DNA from: Desulfobacca acetoxidans DSM 11109
GTDB taxonomy: Bacteria; Desulfobacterota; Desulfobaccia; Desulfobaccales; Desulfobaccaceae
Direction of reading: 5' to 3'
DNA length: 64,000 bases
Assembly (NCBI RefSeq): GCF_000195295.1
Contig: NC_015388.1
Location: 2,604,001-2,668,000 of the forward strand
Part shown: positions 55,180-64,000 of the stretch, in pieces
Layout: each line of letters begins with the position of its first letter
How positions within the stretch are numbered: position 1 is the stretch's first letter
Position numbers and translations under genes: made by a program
The notes under the pieces: generated by a model
Told to the model about the DNA's origin: nothing
Databases searched by the model: none
What the model saw: only the letters and a program-made list of their open reading frames with translations

Positions 55180-57333
55180 TTAGCCCATCATGCGGGTAAC
55201 ACTGATGACGCTTTTGATCCGCTTAATGGCACTCAGGACCTTGGCCAGATGGGTGGTATCAGTCACCTCGAGGGTAAACAGGGAGATGCCTTTCTGGTCT
55301 ACCGTGGTCTCAATGTTGGCTTTCAGAACATTGGCCTCGGCCTGTTTCAGGGCGCTGCTGATGTCGGCCAACAGGCCGGGTTTATCTACGGTAACAATCT
55401 GGATACGCACCGGATGCCGACCGGCGGCCACACCGTCCCACGAAGCCGGCAGGTGGCGGAGGCTTTCCGTCCGGGCCAGTACCGGACAGTCGGACCGGTG
55501 AATGGTAACGCCCTTGCCGCGGGTGATATATCCCCTGATATCATCACCAGGGATAGGATTGCAGCAGCGGGCCAGATTGATCAGGATATCGTCCAGACCC
55601 TTGACGCTGATTCCGCCCTTATCGGCGGCGGGCACCTTGGCCGCGGTCTTTGAAAGCCAGACGTCTTCTTCCGGCGCCTGCTCCTCCTTGGGCAAAATCC
55701 GGCCAATTACCTGGGCGGCGGACACTTTCCCGAAACCGATCCCAGCCAGCAAATCCTCGACCCGCACATAGGACATCTCCTGGGCCGCTTTCTGCAGTTC
55801 ATCGCCCGATTTAAGCATTTTTCCCAGATTCAGACCCGCCTTACGAAACTCCCGCTCTAAGATTTCTTTGCCGAAGGCAACGCTCCGCTCCCGCTCTGCT
55901 GTCTTGAGCCACTGTCTGATCTTACTCCGGGCCCTGGTGGTGCGCACGAACTGAAGCCAATCCCGACTCGGAACATGAGTGGGAGAGGTAATGATCTCCA
56001 CACTGTCGCCATGCTGCAGCTCATATTTCAGAGGCACCATACGCCCGTTGACCCGAGCGCCGGTGCAGTGATGGCCGACCTCCGTATGGATGGCGTAGGC
56101 AAAATCCACCGGGGTGGAGCCTCGGGGGAGTTCCTTGATTTGACCTTTGGGGGTAAAGACAAAAACTTCTTCGGGGTAAAGCTCCATCCGGACGGTATTG
56201 AGGAAATCCTGGGGATTGGTCAGATCTTTCTGCCATTCGATTATCTGTCGCAGCCAGGAAAAACGGAGATTGTCGTCCTGCTGCACCTGGCGACGTTCCT
56301 TATAAGCCCAATGGGCGGCGATCCCCTCTTCAGCGATCCGGTTCATCCCTTCGGTACGGATCTGAATTTCCATCCGCTCCCCGTATGGCCCGATGACGGT
56401 AGTATGAAGGGACTGATACTTATTGGCCTTGGGCATGGCGATGTAATCTTTAAAGCGGTTGGGCACCGGCCGCCAGAGGGAGTGGATCAGGCCTAGGGTT
56501 TCATAACATTCCGATAAGGTCTTCAAGACAATGCGAAAGGCAATGAGGTCGTAGACCTGGTCCAGGCTGATCTGCTGGGCGATCATTTTGCGATAGATGC
56601 CGTACAAATGTTTGGGACGGCCTTTGACCTCGCCCACAAGATGATGTTCGCCGAGTTTCTGGTTAATAATTTCACTGATTTCTTTAATATATTGCTCCCG
56701 CTCCCCCCGTTTGCGGGCCAGGCCATCTTGGATCTGCTGATAGATTTCGGGTTCTAAATAATAAAAGGCCAAATCTTCCAATTCTGCTTTTATCCGCCCC
56801 ATACCCAACCGCCCTGCCAGGGGAGCAAAGATGTCCAGGGTCTCCTGAGAGATGCGCTTTTGACTTTCCGGTTTCATATAGCCCAGGGTGCGCATATTAT
56901 GCACCCGGTCGGCTAATTTGACCAAGATGACCCGGATGTCATGGGCCATGGCCAGGATCATCTTCCGGATGTACTCCGCCTGCTGGTCGATTTTTTTATC
57001 AAAAGAGATTTGGCTGATCTTAGTAACGCCGTTGATAATGTCGGTGACTTCCTCGCCAAAGATCTCATCCAAGTCATCGAGGGACGTGTTGGTATCCTCG
57101 ACGGTATCGTGGAGCAGACCACAGGCTACTGAGACCGGATCAAGACCCATCTGGGCCAGGAGATAAGCAACTTCCAGGGGGTGGCTGAGGTAGGGTTGCC
57201 CGCTCAGGCGAGTCTGACCTTCATGGGAGCGGGCTGAGAAGATATAGGCTTTTTGGATGAGCGAAACATCCGCTTCGGGATGGTGGCTGAGCACTTCGTC
57301 AATTATATCATTGATACGGATAATTCTGACCAT
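55180..57333 (-). CDS. spoT: Bifunctional (p)ppGpp synthetase/hydrolase (Rel/SpoT)
   Basis: The 717-residue protein controls the stringent response. The N-terminal HD hydrolase domain has SHPLEVAYLL and LLHDTVEDT with the intact HD metal residues. The synthetase domain follows with VYDLIAFRI, and the RFKDYIAMPKANKYQSLHTT stretch shows RFKD, the RxKD form of bifunctional Rel enzymes. TGS (VFTPKGQIKELPRGSTPVDFA), zinc-finger/helical and ACT domains complete it. It follows proS by six bases and is probably in one transcript with it. Confidence 0.95.
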   Translation of the reverse strand: MVRIIRINDIIDEVLSHHPEADVSLIQKAYIFSARSHEGQTRLSGQPYLSHPLEVAYLLAQMGLDPVSVACGLLHDTVEDTNTSLDDLDEIFGEEVTDIINGVTKISQISFDKKIDQQAEYIRKMILAMAHDIRVILVKLADRVHNMRTLGYMKPESQKRISQETLDIFAPLAGRLGMGRIKAELEDLAFYYLEPEIYQQIQDGLARKRGEREQYIKEISEIINQKLGEHHLVGEVKGRPKHLYGIYRKMIAQQISLDQVYDLIAFRIVLKTLSECYETLGLIHSLWRPVPNRFKDYIAMPKANKYQSLHTTVIGPYGERMEIQIRTEGMNRIAEEGIAAHWAYKERRQVQQDDNLRFSWLRQIIEWQKDLTNPQDFLNTVRMELYPEEVFVFTPKGQIKELPRGSTPVDFAYAIHTEVGHHCTGARVNGRMVPLKYELQHGDSVEIITSPTHVPSRDWLQFVRTTRARSKIRQWLKTAERERSVAFGKEILEREFRKAGLNLGKMLKSGDELQKAAQEMSYVRVEDLLAGIGFGKVSAAQVIGRILPKEEQAPEEDVWLSKTAAKVPAADKGGISVKGLDDILINLARCCNPIPGDDIRGYITRGKGVTIHRSDCPVLARTESLRHLPASWDGVAAGRHPVRIQIVTVDKPGLLADISSALKQAEANVLKANIETTVDQKGISLFTLEVTDTTHLAKVLSAIKRIKSVISVTRMMG

Positions 57334-57339
57334 GGTGGC

Positions 57340-59061
57340 CTAAGTGGGGCGGATCATCTCTGCCTGAATATGATCTTGGAGATACGCAACGAGGCTGGCA
57401 AGGGGGATTAACTGGACTGCGCGGGACCGCCGTTGGCGGACTTCCGCAGCACCCTGGGCCAGCGTTTTGGGACCGAGAACTACCCGCACGGGGATACCCA
57501 ACAGATCGCCATCCTTAAATTTAATGCCGGGACGTTCGTTCCGATCATCAAACAACACTTCGATGCCGGCTGCACGTATCTCCTGATAGAGGCGGCTGGC
57601 GACGGCCATAGTGTCGACATCGTTTGCGGCGATAGGGACTAAAAGAACCTGAAAAGGAGCCAAGGGCATCGGAAAGATGATGCCGTCCAAATCGTGGTTC
57701 TGTTCAATGGCCGCCGCCACAATGCGACTGACACCGATACCGTAGCAACCCATAAACATATACTGCTCACGCCCCTGGTCGTCGAGGAAGGTGGCTTTCA
57801 GAGCCTTGGAATATTTATAGCCCAACTTGAAGACATGGCCGACCTCGATACCCCGAAGGAATTCGAGGGCAGCACCACACCGGGGGCAGGGGTCCGAATT
57901 CGAAGCCTGCCGCAGATCGGCAAATCCTTTTACTACTAAATCCCGATCAAAGTTTACGTTGATTATATGATAATCATTCTCATTCGCCCCCGCTACTAGA
58001 TTTACCGCTGACCCGAGGCCGTAATCTGCATAAATGGGAAGGTTGAGCCCCACCGGACCGGCAAAACCTACGGCGGCGTTGGTTTCCTGTCGAATAACCT
58101 CCTCTGGGGCCAAAAAGAGTTCGCTCACCTGGAGAAAATTCTTCAGCTTGACCTCATTGACCTCGTGGTCGCCCCGCAGGAGGACTGCCACGGCACCCTC
58201 ATCGGTCTGATAAATCATGGTTTTTAGAACTCTATCAGGCGTTGTCTGCAGAAAATCGGCTACCTCGCTAACGGAGCGGACTCCAGGGGTATGCACCTTT
58301 TCCAGTGGCAGCAGCGGTTCAACCGGAAGGCTGGATTCTGTCGGCAGGATTTCAGCTTTCTCCAGATTGGCCGCATAGGCACAGGCGGTGCACGACACCA
58401 CAACGTCTTCCCCGGTCTCAGCCAATACCATGAATTCATGGGAAAAACTGCCGCCGATAGGACCGGAGTCGGCTTCGACGGTTTTAAAACGCAGCCCGCA
58501 CCGGGAAAAAATGCGGGTATAGGCGTCGTACATGGCCCGATACGTCTGATCGGCGCCGGCTTCGTCGATATCGAAACTGTAACCGTCCTTCATGATAAAC
58601 TCCCGGCCACGGATCAGACCGAAGCGGGGGCGGATTTCATCCCGGAATTTGGTCTGAATCTGATAGAGATTCAGCGGCAGTTGGCGATAGGAATGCACCT
58701 CCCGGCGTACCAGGTCGGTGATTACTTCCTCATGGGTGGGACCGAAACAGTAATCACGGTCATGCCGATCCTGGAAGCGCAGCAGCTCTTTGCCATAAAT
58801 CTGCCAGCGCCCTGATTCCTGCCAGAGTTCAGCCGGCTGCACGGCCGGCAAGAGCAGCTCCTGCGCCCCGGCGCAATTCATTTCCTCCCGGACAATAGCC
58901 TCAACCTTGCGCAAAACCATCAGACCCAAGGGGAGGTAGTCGTAAATGCCAGAAGTCAACTTGCGGATCATCCCGGCCCGCAACAATAGTTGATGAGAGA
59001 CGGTTTCAGCCTCAGCCGGAGTTTCTTTCAGAGTGGGGAGCAACATCTTCGAATAATACAT
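57340..59061 (-). CDS. proS: Prolyl-tRNA synthetase (bacterial type, with editing domain)
   Basis: The 573-residue class II synthetase has [19 protein letters not shown] at its start, motif 2 and 3 signatures ([35 protein letters not shown]), the YbaK-like editing insertion (about 235-385) and the anticodon domain at the C-terminus. The internal ATG at 59061 is preferred to the frame start at 59091: AAGGAG is six bases upstream and the family begins there. It pairs with the rel gene downstream (six-base gap). Confidence 0.95.
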   Translation of the reverse strand: MYYSKMLLPTLKETPAEAETVSHQLLLRAGMIRKLTSGIYDYLPLGLMVLRKVEAIVREEMNCAGAQELLLPAVQPAELWQESGRWQIYGKELLRFQDRHDRDYCFGPTHEEVITDLVRREVHSYRQLPLNLYQIQTKFRDEIRPRFGLIRGREFIMKDGYSFDIDEAGADQTYRAMYDAYTRIFSRCGLRFKTVEADSGPIGGSFSHEFMVLAETGEDVVVSCTACAYAANLEKAEILPTESSLPVEPLLPLEKVHTPGVRSVSEVADFLQTTPDRVLKTMIYQTDEGAVAVLLRGDHEVNEVKLKNFLQVSELFLAPEEVIRQETNAAVGFAGPVGLNLPIYADYGLGSAVNLVAGANENDYHIINVNFDRDLVVKGFADLRQASNSDPCPRCGAALEFLRGIEVGHVFKLGYKYSKALKATFLDDQGREQYMFMGCYGIGVSRIVAAAIEQNHDLDGIIFPMPLAPFQVLLVPIAANDVDTMAVASRLYQEIRAAGIEVLFDDRNERPGIKFKDGDLLGIPVRVVLGPKTLAQGAAEVRQRRSRAVQLIPLASLVAYLQDHIQAEMIRPT

Positions 59062-59158
59062 CAACATCTCCTTGCCGATCCATGGGAACATCCCGCAGTA
59101 GAAAACTATTTTGGATTATAACTTATTTGCCAGCGTTTAGCTATAGTTCTAGCAGCTT

Positions 59159-59181
59159 AGGGCGAATCCCGGATTCGCCCT
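59159..59181. repeat. 10-bp perfect palindrome AGGGCGAATC...
   Basis: AGGGCGAATC and GATTCGCCCT pair around CCG. It sits in the gap upstream of proS. A diverged GCGAATCTTGTATTCGC palindrome is at 59365-59381. Such GCGAAT palindromes are common intergenic repeats. Confidence 0.7.
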
Positions 59182-59192
59182 TACAATAAGAA

Positions 59193-59322
59193 TCTCTCGA
59201 TAATTGCCATTACCTGTTGATCCCCCGCGAACACAGAAAATCATTTACCGGTAGCACAGGCTTTCTAACCTGAGCAAAACTTATTTTCAAAGAATGCCAG
59301 TAGGCGGGATGCGCTCCGCTTT
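59193..59322 (+). repeat. ~130-bp intergenic repeat, copy 2
   Basis: Inverted partner of 52021-52150; ends TCTCGATAATTGCCATTACC and TAGGCGGGATGCGCTCCGC. The two copies bracket ppsA, rel and proS. A short similar stretch (GATAATGGTCATTACTTACC) is at 60222-60241. There is no gene in 59062-59427. Confidence 0.75.
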
Positions 59323-59427
59323 CCCGCCCTACTACACTGCAGCACCGGCAGGACCATCCCTAGGAGCGAATCTTGTATTCGCCCCCGGCAACCGAAGTAT
59401 CACGTTTGGTTAATAGCCATAACTGCT

Positions 59428-60180
59428 TCATTGTGCCAGGGGAGCCAGAACCCTTTGGCAGGATAGTTCGTAGGCTCTTTCCATAAGACGCTCAAGATTT
59501 ATTACATCTTCCCGATTATAGCGCCGCAGAGTTTCCAGAGCACTCTGATCACCTCGTTGATAACGTTGCCACAGGAGCACGGCATCATATCCGTCAAGCC
59601 CGGCCACATCTAAAGGACGCTCCAGGCCAAACTGCCGTTCAATTCTTTTCAGGCCGCCCTTAATACCCAAACGGGCTAATACAAAACGCAGATCAATCTG
59701 AGTCTGCTGAAAGCGCCACCCGTTAAAAAATGTTGCCAAGACCGGAAGGTCAAACTGCGAACCATTGAAGGTAACTAGTATCTGATAATTGCGGATGACC
59801 TCCGGGAAATCCGCAAGGTTCTCTCCTAAAATAAATTGGCGGAAACCCCGGCCATCATACAAGCCGATAACAGTCACTGACAGATGCGGCCAGGTCGAGC
59901 CGATAGTCTCTATATCCAGATAGGCAGTCTGCGGTCGGTATTGCTCGAACAACCGCCAATGCTCGGCAAAGGGCAGGCGGCGGCCAAAATAGTCCGGGTT
60001 CTCAAGATGCTTCAGGGAACTTGCCAGTTCTTTTTGCAGCATCTCTAACCGCAGTGGGCTTAGACCCCGGACTTTTCCCGCCTTCAGGAAATCTTCCCAT
60101 GTGTGCAACCCTTGACGCCAGAATTGTAGTTCTGTAGCTGGACCGACTTTTGGAAGATGGATAAATGTCTTCTTAAGCAT
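59428..60180 (-). CDS. RNase-H-like (YprB-type) exonuclease-fold protein
   Basis: The 250-residue protein has an N-terminal helical stretch (FIHLPKVGPATELQFWRQG, as in YprB/TM0106 types) and a DEDD-type RNase H fold: YLDIETIG (first Asp/Glu), LVTFNGSQFDLPVL (second Asp), and YNREDVINLERLM (last Asp). It is probably a 3'-5' exonuclease or structural relative. It is alone, 108 bases from the next gene. No nucleic acid target can be read. Confidence 0.8.
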   Translation of the reverse strand: MLKKTFIHLPKVGPATELQFWRQGLHTWEDFLKAGKVRGLSPLRLEMLQKELASSLKHLENPDYFGRRLPFAEHWRLFEQYRPQTAYLDIETIGSTWPHLSVTVIGLYDGRGFRQFILGENLADFPEVIRNYQILVTFNGSQFDLPVLATFFNGWRFQQTQIDLRFVLARLGIKGGLKRIERQFGLERPLDVAGLDGYDAVLLWQRYQRGDQSALETLRRYNREDVINLERLMERAYELSCQRVLAPLAQ

Positions 60181-60288
60181 CCCGATGGTAGAGAATGGTA
60201 AACCGGACTAAGATTTTTTTAGATAATGGTCATTACTTACCAACAGCTAAAAACCGGAAACCGGAAACTTTATTTTCTAACTAAACGT

Positions 60289-61917
60289 TCATTGGAGGGA
60301 TATCCCGGTCTGGAGGACAGGTTTTTCCCGGAAGGGATTATATAAAGGGTCCCCGATAAGGACCTGGCGCCAGGAGAGGTAAGGAATAGTGCGGAAATAC
60401 ACTTCCAGGAGAGGCAACTTACCGGTAAGCAGGAGAGGAAAAAAATCATCCGGGAGAGGAAAGGAATTGAGGTAAGGTTCGGCTACCGGACCCAAAGTGG
60501 CCGCCACACCTTTTTCCAGCAGCCGCTTACACCAGACGTTGCTGCCGTGCCGCCGCAGGGTGGTACATTCGGAGCTGGCCACATGGAAGGCAACGGCTCC
60601 CTGTTTCCAGGTGAAGGCGTCCACATATTCTCTCAGGGAATACCAGCCGCAGTATAAGGCCGCCTGAGGACAGGAACCCTGAGGAAAAAGCGTTGGCTTA
60701 TTATCCAGGACCACCGGCAGAGAGGTCTGTTCTTTCAGGATATCATACAGGTTGCGAAGGTGGCCGTCGAAGCGGCCGTAGCCACCCGAATCAGGTTTAT
60801 CGGGCAGTCCTCGGGCATCGATATAAAAAGTACCGGAAAGTCCGGTCTGTTCTACGGCCAGGGCGTCATCCACCAGACGTTTGGCGATCTCGGGGCTAGG
60901 GCCATCCAATCGACCCACCATGAGGGTGGCATCCCGAATACCCCGAATGAAAGGCAACCGGTCATAACGGGCCTGTAAAGGATTCGGCAACCATTGGGCT
61001 ATTTGATACGGTCCGGCCAGAACCAGAGCTAATTCGCTGTCCACCGCCGCCTTGGTCTGAGGATTTTGGTAAATGTGGATTACCTGTTCCCAAAACTGCA
61101 GCTCTCCCAGGAGACCATTGGTGTGGCGGATGGAGGGGGCCAGTTCCAGCGCGGTCTCGGGCAAGACCCCCCGAAAACCGGCTTCTTCCTGCCCCGTCTT
61201 CAGGAGAACATAGTGATGGAACTGGGGCGGTAGCGAAACATGCGCCCCCTTCCCCTGCCTGAGAGCCTTCTGGCGGAAGGCTTCGAACTCCGGCTCGGAG
61301 CCGGTCAGTTTGATCATCTGGGCGGCGATGTTGGTCCGTTTGAGGTCGAAGCCCCGACGGACTGGTTTTTTCTGGAGGAACTGCCCCGCCCGCTCCACAG
61401 TCTCCCGGGTATGACGGACAACCTCCGAAGGCGGCGGGGTCTCTCCGGCCGGAAGTTTTGCCTCGCCCAGCAGGACATCCAGCTGGTTGGTAAGGCGCCA
61501 ACAGAGGTTGACTAATTCCTGAGCCTTGGTCTGGGCCAGAGTGAGAAATTCCTGATCCAAATTAAACCAATGGGAGAATAACAGATCATCCACTCGCAGG
61601 GGAATGCCATAGACCAGAAGTATGGCCGGATGCCTTCCTCCGGTTTGAAACTGTTGCACCTTCCGGCGCACCGGTTCAGCCAGTTGCCTCTCATAGTCAT
61701 CCCGTATAAAATTTTCACCCGGGGGAACGTCTACAGCCAGGAGATTCTCCGCCGGCACCCGGCGTTTATCGGCATAATAGGAGGCAACAGCCTTACTCTC
61801 CGGCAGATTGCGGTTATAGACGATAATGAGATCCTCGGGAGCAAGGGCTGGAACGGGGGTGGGCGAAAAGAGCAACCCGGCCCAGATGAACAGGGCAAGA
61901 ATAGCGATAGTTTGCAT
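60289..61917 (-). CDS. Secreted TIGR03790-like protein
   Basis: The 542-residue product has a signal peptide (MQTIAILALFIWAGLLF, about 1-25) and a body that reads like the TIGR03790 family: LIIVYNRNLPESKAVASYY, DVPPGENFIRDDYERQL, ILLVYGIPLRVDD, and ends with IGDPLYNPFR. Function is unknown. The ATG at 61917 gives the signal peptide; the frame reaches a GTG at 61953. The gap 61954-62216 has no gene except a 16-codon open stretch on the other strand. Confidence 0.75.
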   Translation of the reverse strand: MQTIAILALFIWAGLLFSPTPVPALAPEDLIIVYNRNLPESKAVASYYADKRRVPAENLLAVDVPPGENFIRDDYERQLAEPVRRKVQQFQTGGRHPAILLVYGIPLRVDDLLFSHWFNLDQEFLTLAQTKAQELVNLCWRLTNQLDVLLGEAKLPAGETPPPSEVVRHTRETVERAGQFLQKKPVRRGFDLKRTNIAAQMIKLTGSEPEFEAFRQKALRQGKGAHVSLPPQFHHYVLLKTGQEEAGFRGVLPETALELAPSIRHTNGLLGELQFWEQVIHIYQNPQTKAAVDSELALVLAGPYQIAQWLPNPLQARYDRLPFIRGIRDATLMVGRLDGPSPEIAKRLVDDALAVEQTGLSGTFYIDARGLPDKPDSGGYGRFDGHLRNLYDILKEQTSLPVVLDNKPTLFPQGSCPQAALYCGWYSLREYVDAFTWKQGAVAFHVASSECTTLRRHGSNVWCKRLLEKGVAATLGPVAEPYLNSFPLPDDFFPLLLTGKLPLLEVYFRTIPYLSWRQVLIGDPLYNPFREKPVLQTGISLQ

Positions 61918-62177
61918 GAGGAAAGTATAATAAATTAGAGGAGCAATGCCCACTAAATATTATGCATCTCTATCCCGCCAGATGGGAATTCCGTGACAAC
62001 CTCACAGCCGTTGGGTTTGCCGGAGGAAGGTCTCGAATAGTCTATCGCTTAATAATATCCGGATGTTATCAAAATTCTTGCTGACACTCCGGCTAAATAT
62101 CGAACGGGTTAAGTATACACAGCTCACCACGCCCGTAATGATAGCGGAGGAAAAGATGATTTTTGCAGGAACCTCTA

Positions 62178-62186
62178 TGATATAAT
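62178..62186 (+). promoter_or_regulatory. Extended -10 promoter of the DUF2905 gene
   Basis: TGATATAAT matches the extended -10 consensus, 30 bases before the ATG, with AAGGA between. No -35 box is obvious. The same TGATATAAT form occurs at 11303-11311. Confidence 0.6.
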
Positions 62187-62216
62187 TTAATGCACACTGG
62201 TTAAAAGGACATTACC

Positions 62217-62429
62217 ATGAGCGGCTTAGGAAAGACTTTAATACTTTTCGGACTCATTCTGGCCGGTATCGGCCTGATCCTGATAATCGCCCCCAAAATT
62301 CCCTGGCTGGGGAAACTGCCGGGAGATATCACGATTGAACGCGAAAAATTCACTCTGTATTTTCCGCTCGGCACCTGTATTGTTGTCAGCATCATCCTGA
62401 CCCTCCTGTTTTCCCTATTCCGCCGCTAG
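62217..62429 (+). CDS. DUF2905 small membrane protein
   Basis: The 70-residue protein has two hydrophobic segments (TLILFGLILAGIGLILIIA and CIVVSIILTLLFSLF) with PWLGKLPGDITIEREKFTLY between, the DUF2905 signature. Function is unknown. It converges with scpB. Confidence 0.85.
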   Translation: MSGLGKTLILFGLILAGIGLILIIAPKIPWLGKLPGDITIEREKFTLYFPLGTCIVVSIILTLLFSLFRR

Positions 62430-62488
62430 CGGGCAGTGACATCCGATCCAGGTCAGGTTTATCTTACCTGCCATTCCAAGTGGGCAAT

Positions 62489-62525
62489 GGCGCCGAAATA
62501 TCTTTCCCTGCGAGGCGCCTTTTTT
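62489..62525 (+). terminator. Possible terminator between DUF2905 and scpB
   Basis: GGCGCC (62489-62494) and GGCGCC (62514-62519) pair across a 19-nt loop, followed by six T. The long loop makes it uncertain. Confidence 0.4.
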
Positions 62526-62547
62526 AATTCCGCCTGGCCTGATCGTC

Positions 62548-63327
62548 TCACTCTCCCTTAAATATCGGCGCCCGCTTTTCCAGAAAGGCCTTTTTCCCCT
62601 CGATGTAGTCTTCGCTATCCCAGACCAGACGGCGCAGGCCCTGGATACGTTCGAAGGTCTCCGGATTGAGGGCCAGGGCATTGCTGAAAATCCGGAGCTG
62701 CTCTTTGATGACGGAGACGCTCAGGGGCGAATTGCGGGCGATGGCTCCGGCCAGGTCATAGGTAAAGTCTTCCAATTCTGTTGCCGCTACCAGGTGATTT
62801 AAGATTCCTAGCCGCAAGGCCCGTTCGGCATTCACCGACTGGGCGGTAAAGAACATTTCCTTGGCCGCGCCCAAGCCGCACCGGTTGATCAGATGCAGAA
62901 TACCGGAGGGATTGTAGGGAATGCCGAAACGGGATGGCGTAATCGTAAAAGAAGCATTGGGACCGCCGATCAGAATATCACAGATACAGGCCAGTTCGCA
63001 GGCTCCGCCCCAGACCCCCCCCTCGATCAGGGCGATGACCGGCGTCGGACAGTTCTGAATCGCCCGGATGATCTTTTCCAAAGGATCATAGTAACCCAAA
63101 GGGTCCCGCCCCGGCCGCTCGAGTTCCATGATATCATGCCCGGCGGACCAGACCTTGGCGCCAGGGTGGGCCCGGAAAATAATTACCCGGACTTCTTCAT
63201 AGAGCAGGCTGTTCATAGCAGTCATAATATCTGCAATAAAGGCCTTACTGAGAGCGTTGCGCCGGTCATAGTTATCAAAAGTAATAATGCCGATAGCGTT
63301 GCGCACTTCCTGAATGACCAGAGACAT
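62548..63327 (-). CDS. scpB: Methylmalonyl-CoA decarboxylase-like enoyl-CoA hydratase family protein
   Basis: The 259-residue crotonase-fold enzyme closely follows the E. coli ScpB (YgfG) pattern: NALSKAFIADIM, KVWSAGHDIMELERPGRDPL, EGGVWGGACELACICD, FGIPYNPSGILHLI, GILNHLV, ERIQGLRRLVWDSEDYIEG. The family decarboxylates methylmalonyl-CoA to propionyl-CoA; crotonase names are easily mixed, but the SAGHDI and VWGGA(C) motifs favour this one. ATG 63327 has GAGGAGG nearby. No mutase gene is beside it in this window. Confidence 0.85.
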   Translation of the reverse strand: MSLVIQEVRNAIGIITFDNYDRRNALSKAFIADIMTAMNSLLYEEVRVIIFRAHPGAKVWSAGHDIMELERPGRDPLGYYDPLEKIIRAIQNCPTPVIALIEGGVWGGACELACICDILIGGPNASFTITPSRFGIPYNPSGILHLINRCGLGAAKEMFFTAQSVNAERALRLGILNHLVAATELEDFTYDLAGAIARNSPLSVSVIKEQLRIFSNALALNPETFERIQGLRRLVWDSEDYIEGKKAFLEKRAPIFKGE

Positions 63328-63455
63328 AGAACTCCTCCTCAATCTTTCTCTTTAAATCTCTATCACCATTATGTCATCATATCTAAAACTTGACGTTCGG
63401 CAAGAGAACATTTACTATGAAATTATTTCTTATGGATGAAAGGATAGACTATCTT

Positions 63456-64000
63456 TGACCAGTCATCGGATCATCGTCGGCGACTGCCGCCGGATGCCGG
63501 AATTGGCGGATGCCACAGTGCACCTGGTGGTAACCTCGCCACCTTACTGGCAGTTGAAGGACTATGGGCCGAAACAGCAGATCGGCTACGATGACTCCTA
63601 TGAGGACTACATCAACCATCTCAACCTGGTCTGGCAGGAGTGTTGGCGGGTGCTGCACCCCGGCTGCCGGTTGTGTGTCAATATCGGCGACCAGTTCGCC
63701 CGGGCGGCCTACTATGGCCGGTATAAGATCATGCCCATCCGCACCGAGATCATCAAGTTCTGCGAAACCATGGGCTTCGATTACATGGGGGCGATCATCT
63801 GGCAGAAGGTCACCACCTGCAACACCAGCGGCGGGGCCACCATCATGGGATCGTTTCCCTTCCCCCGCAACGGTATGCTGAAGCTGGACTATGAGTTTAT
63901 TTTGATCTTCAAAAAGCCCGGAGCGACACCGCCGGCCTCGGCTGAAGTAAAAGAGCGGTCCCGAATGAGCCAGGAGGAATGGAAAACCTATTTCCAGGGC
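63456..64000 (+). CDS. DNA methyltransferase (N4-cytosine/N6-adenine, beta class), 3' partial
   Basis: The open frame from TTG 63456 runs off the window. It has IIVGDCRRMPEL, the catalytic VTSPPYWQLKDYG motif IV, GCRLCVNIGDQFAR, and LDYEFILIFKKPG. The SAM-binding FxGxG should lie downstream, as in the beta class. TSPPYW is typical of N4-cytosine enzymes but also of some N6-adenine ones. AAAGGA precedes the TTG. The gene may belong to a restriction-modification unit outside the window or be solitary. Codon choice looks like the rest. Confidence 0.85.

Noticed and set aside
52021-59322. ppsA-rel-proS block as a composite transposon
   Set aside because: The bracketing repeats carry no transposase and the genes are housekeeping; the repeats look like plain intergenic elements.
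61946-61996. 16-codon rightward open frame with AGAGGAG in front
   Set aside because: Too short, no homologue known to me, and it overlaps the possible GTG start of the TIGR03790-like gene.

Overview
The window reads as a contiguous piece of a bacterial chromosome with about 50 intact protein genes, one tRNA, several decayed genes and a few intergenic repeats. Gene content and style suggest a Desulfobacterota (former Deltaproteobacteria) member, perhaps near Desulfobacca: a Lon/Hsp20/AcpS block, a DTPGD-type EF-G paralogue, MCE lipid transport with a PqiC-type lipoprotein, atypical single-domain receivers, a Smr protein beside a GT39 glycosyltransferase, and a ScpB-type methylmalonyl-CoA decarboxylase. 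The taxonomic call is inference from protein style, not from a search. Two membranes are certain (MCE system, RND pump with outer-membrane factor, several lipoproteins).

Layout. 0-5.3 kb: the 3' end of a diadenylate-cyclase-like gene, then hsp20, lon, acpS and an NDUFA9-like reductase, all rightward. 5.4-13.3 kb: leftward housekeeping (tsaD-recO; GT39-Smr; a U32 protein; a small membrane protein; dnaJ with a thiamine-binding protein and a receiver). 13.5-19.2 kb: rightward TauE/SafE exporter, ubiX, DUF2062, rsmA, M28 peptidase and a cysteine-cluster protein. 19.4 kb: tRNA-Arg(CCG), followed by a leftward FlgO/TPR protein.

21.5-28 kb: an MCE-type phospholipid transport operon (permease with STAS domain, ATPase, MlaD-like, PqiC-like lipoprotein), continued by a V4R-domain protein and a class III nucleotide cyclase. 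28.2-31.1 kb: a scarred carbohydrate/lipid region with a truncated GH63 glucosidase joined out of frame to the tail of a beta-barrel gene, an intact GH13 enzyme, and the degenerate end of a patatin-like lipase. 31.1-35 kb: two secreted proteins, one with three GPW-type modules and a Tyr-, Pro/Arg- and Gly/Arg-rich tail. 35-42.7 kb: Ca2+/H+ antiporter, ion channel and a complete RND tripartite pump. 43-46.6 kb: sensor kinase, NtrC-type regulator and a receiver protein.

46.7-52 kb: MBL-fold/rhodanese enzyme, EF-G paralogue, MOSC and MogA. 52.5-59.1 kb: ppsA rightward facing the leftward proS-rel pair; this block is bracketed by two inverted copies of a ~130 bp intergenic repeat. 59.4-63.3 kb: RNase-H-like protein, a secreted TIGR03790-like protein, DUF2905 and scpB. 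The window ends inside a DNA methyltransferase gene.

I see no CRISPR array, intact insertion sequence, integrase or prophage. The strongest candidates for something not already well described are the MCE-V4R-cyclase operon, the receiver with Glu in place of the phospho-acceptor Asp encoded with DnaJ, the 31-35 kb secreted pair, and the paired palindromes upstream of the EF-G paralogue.
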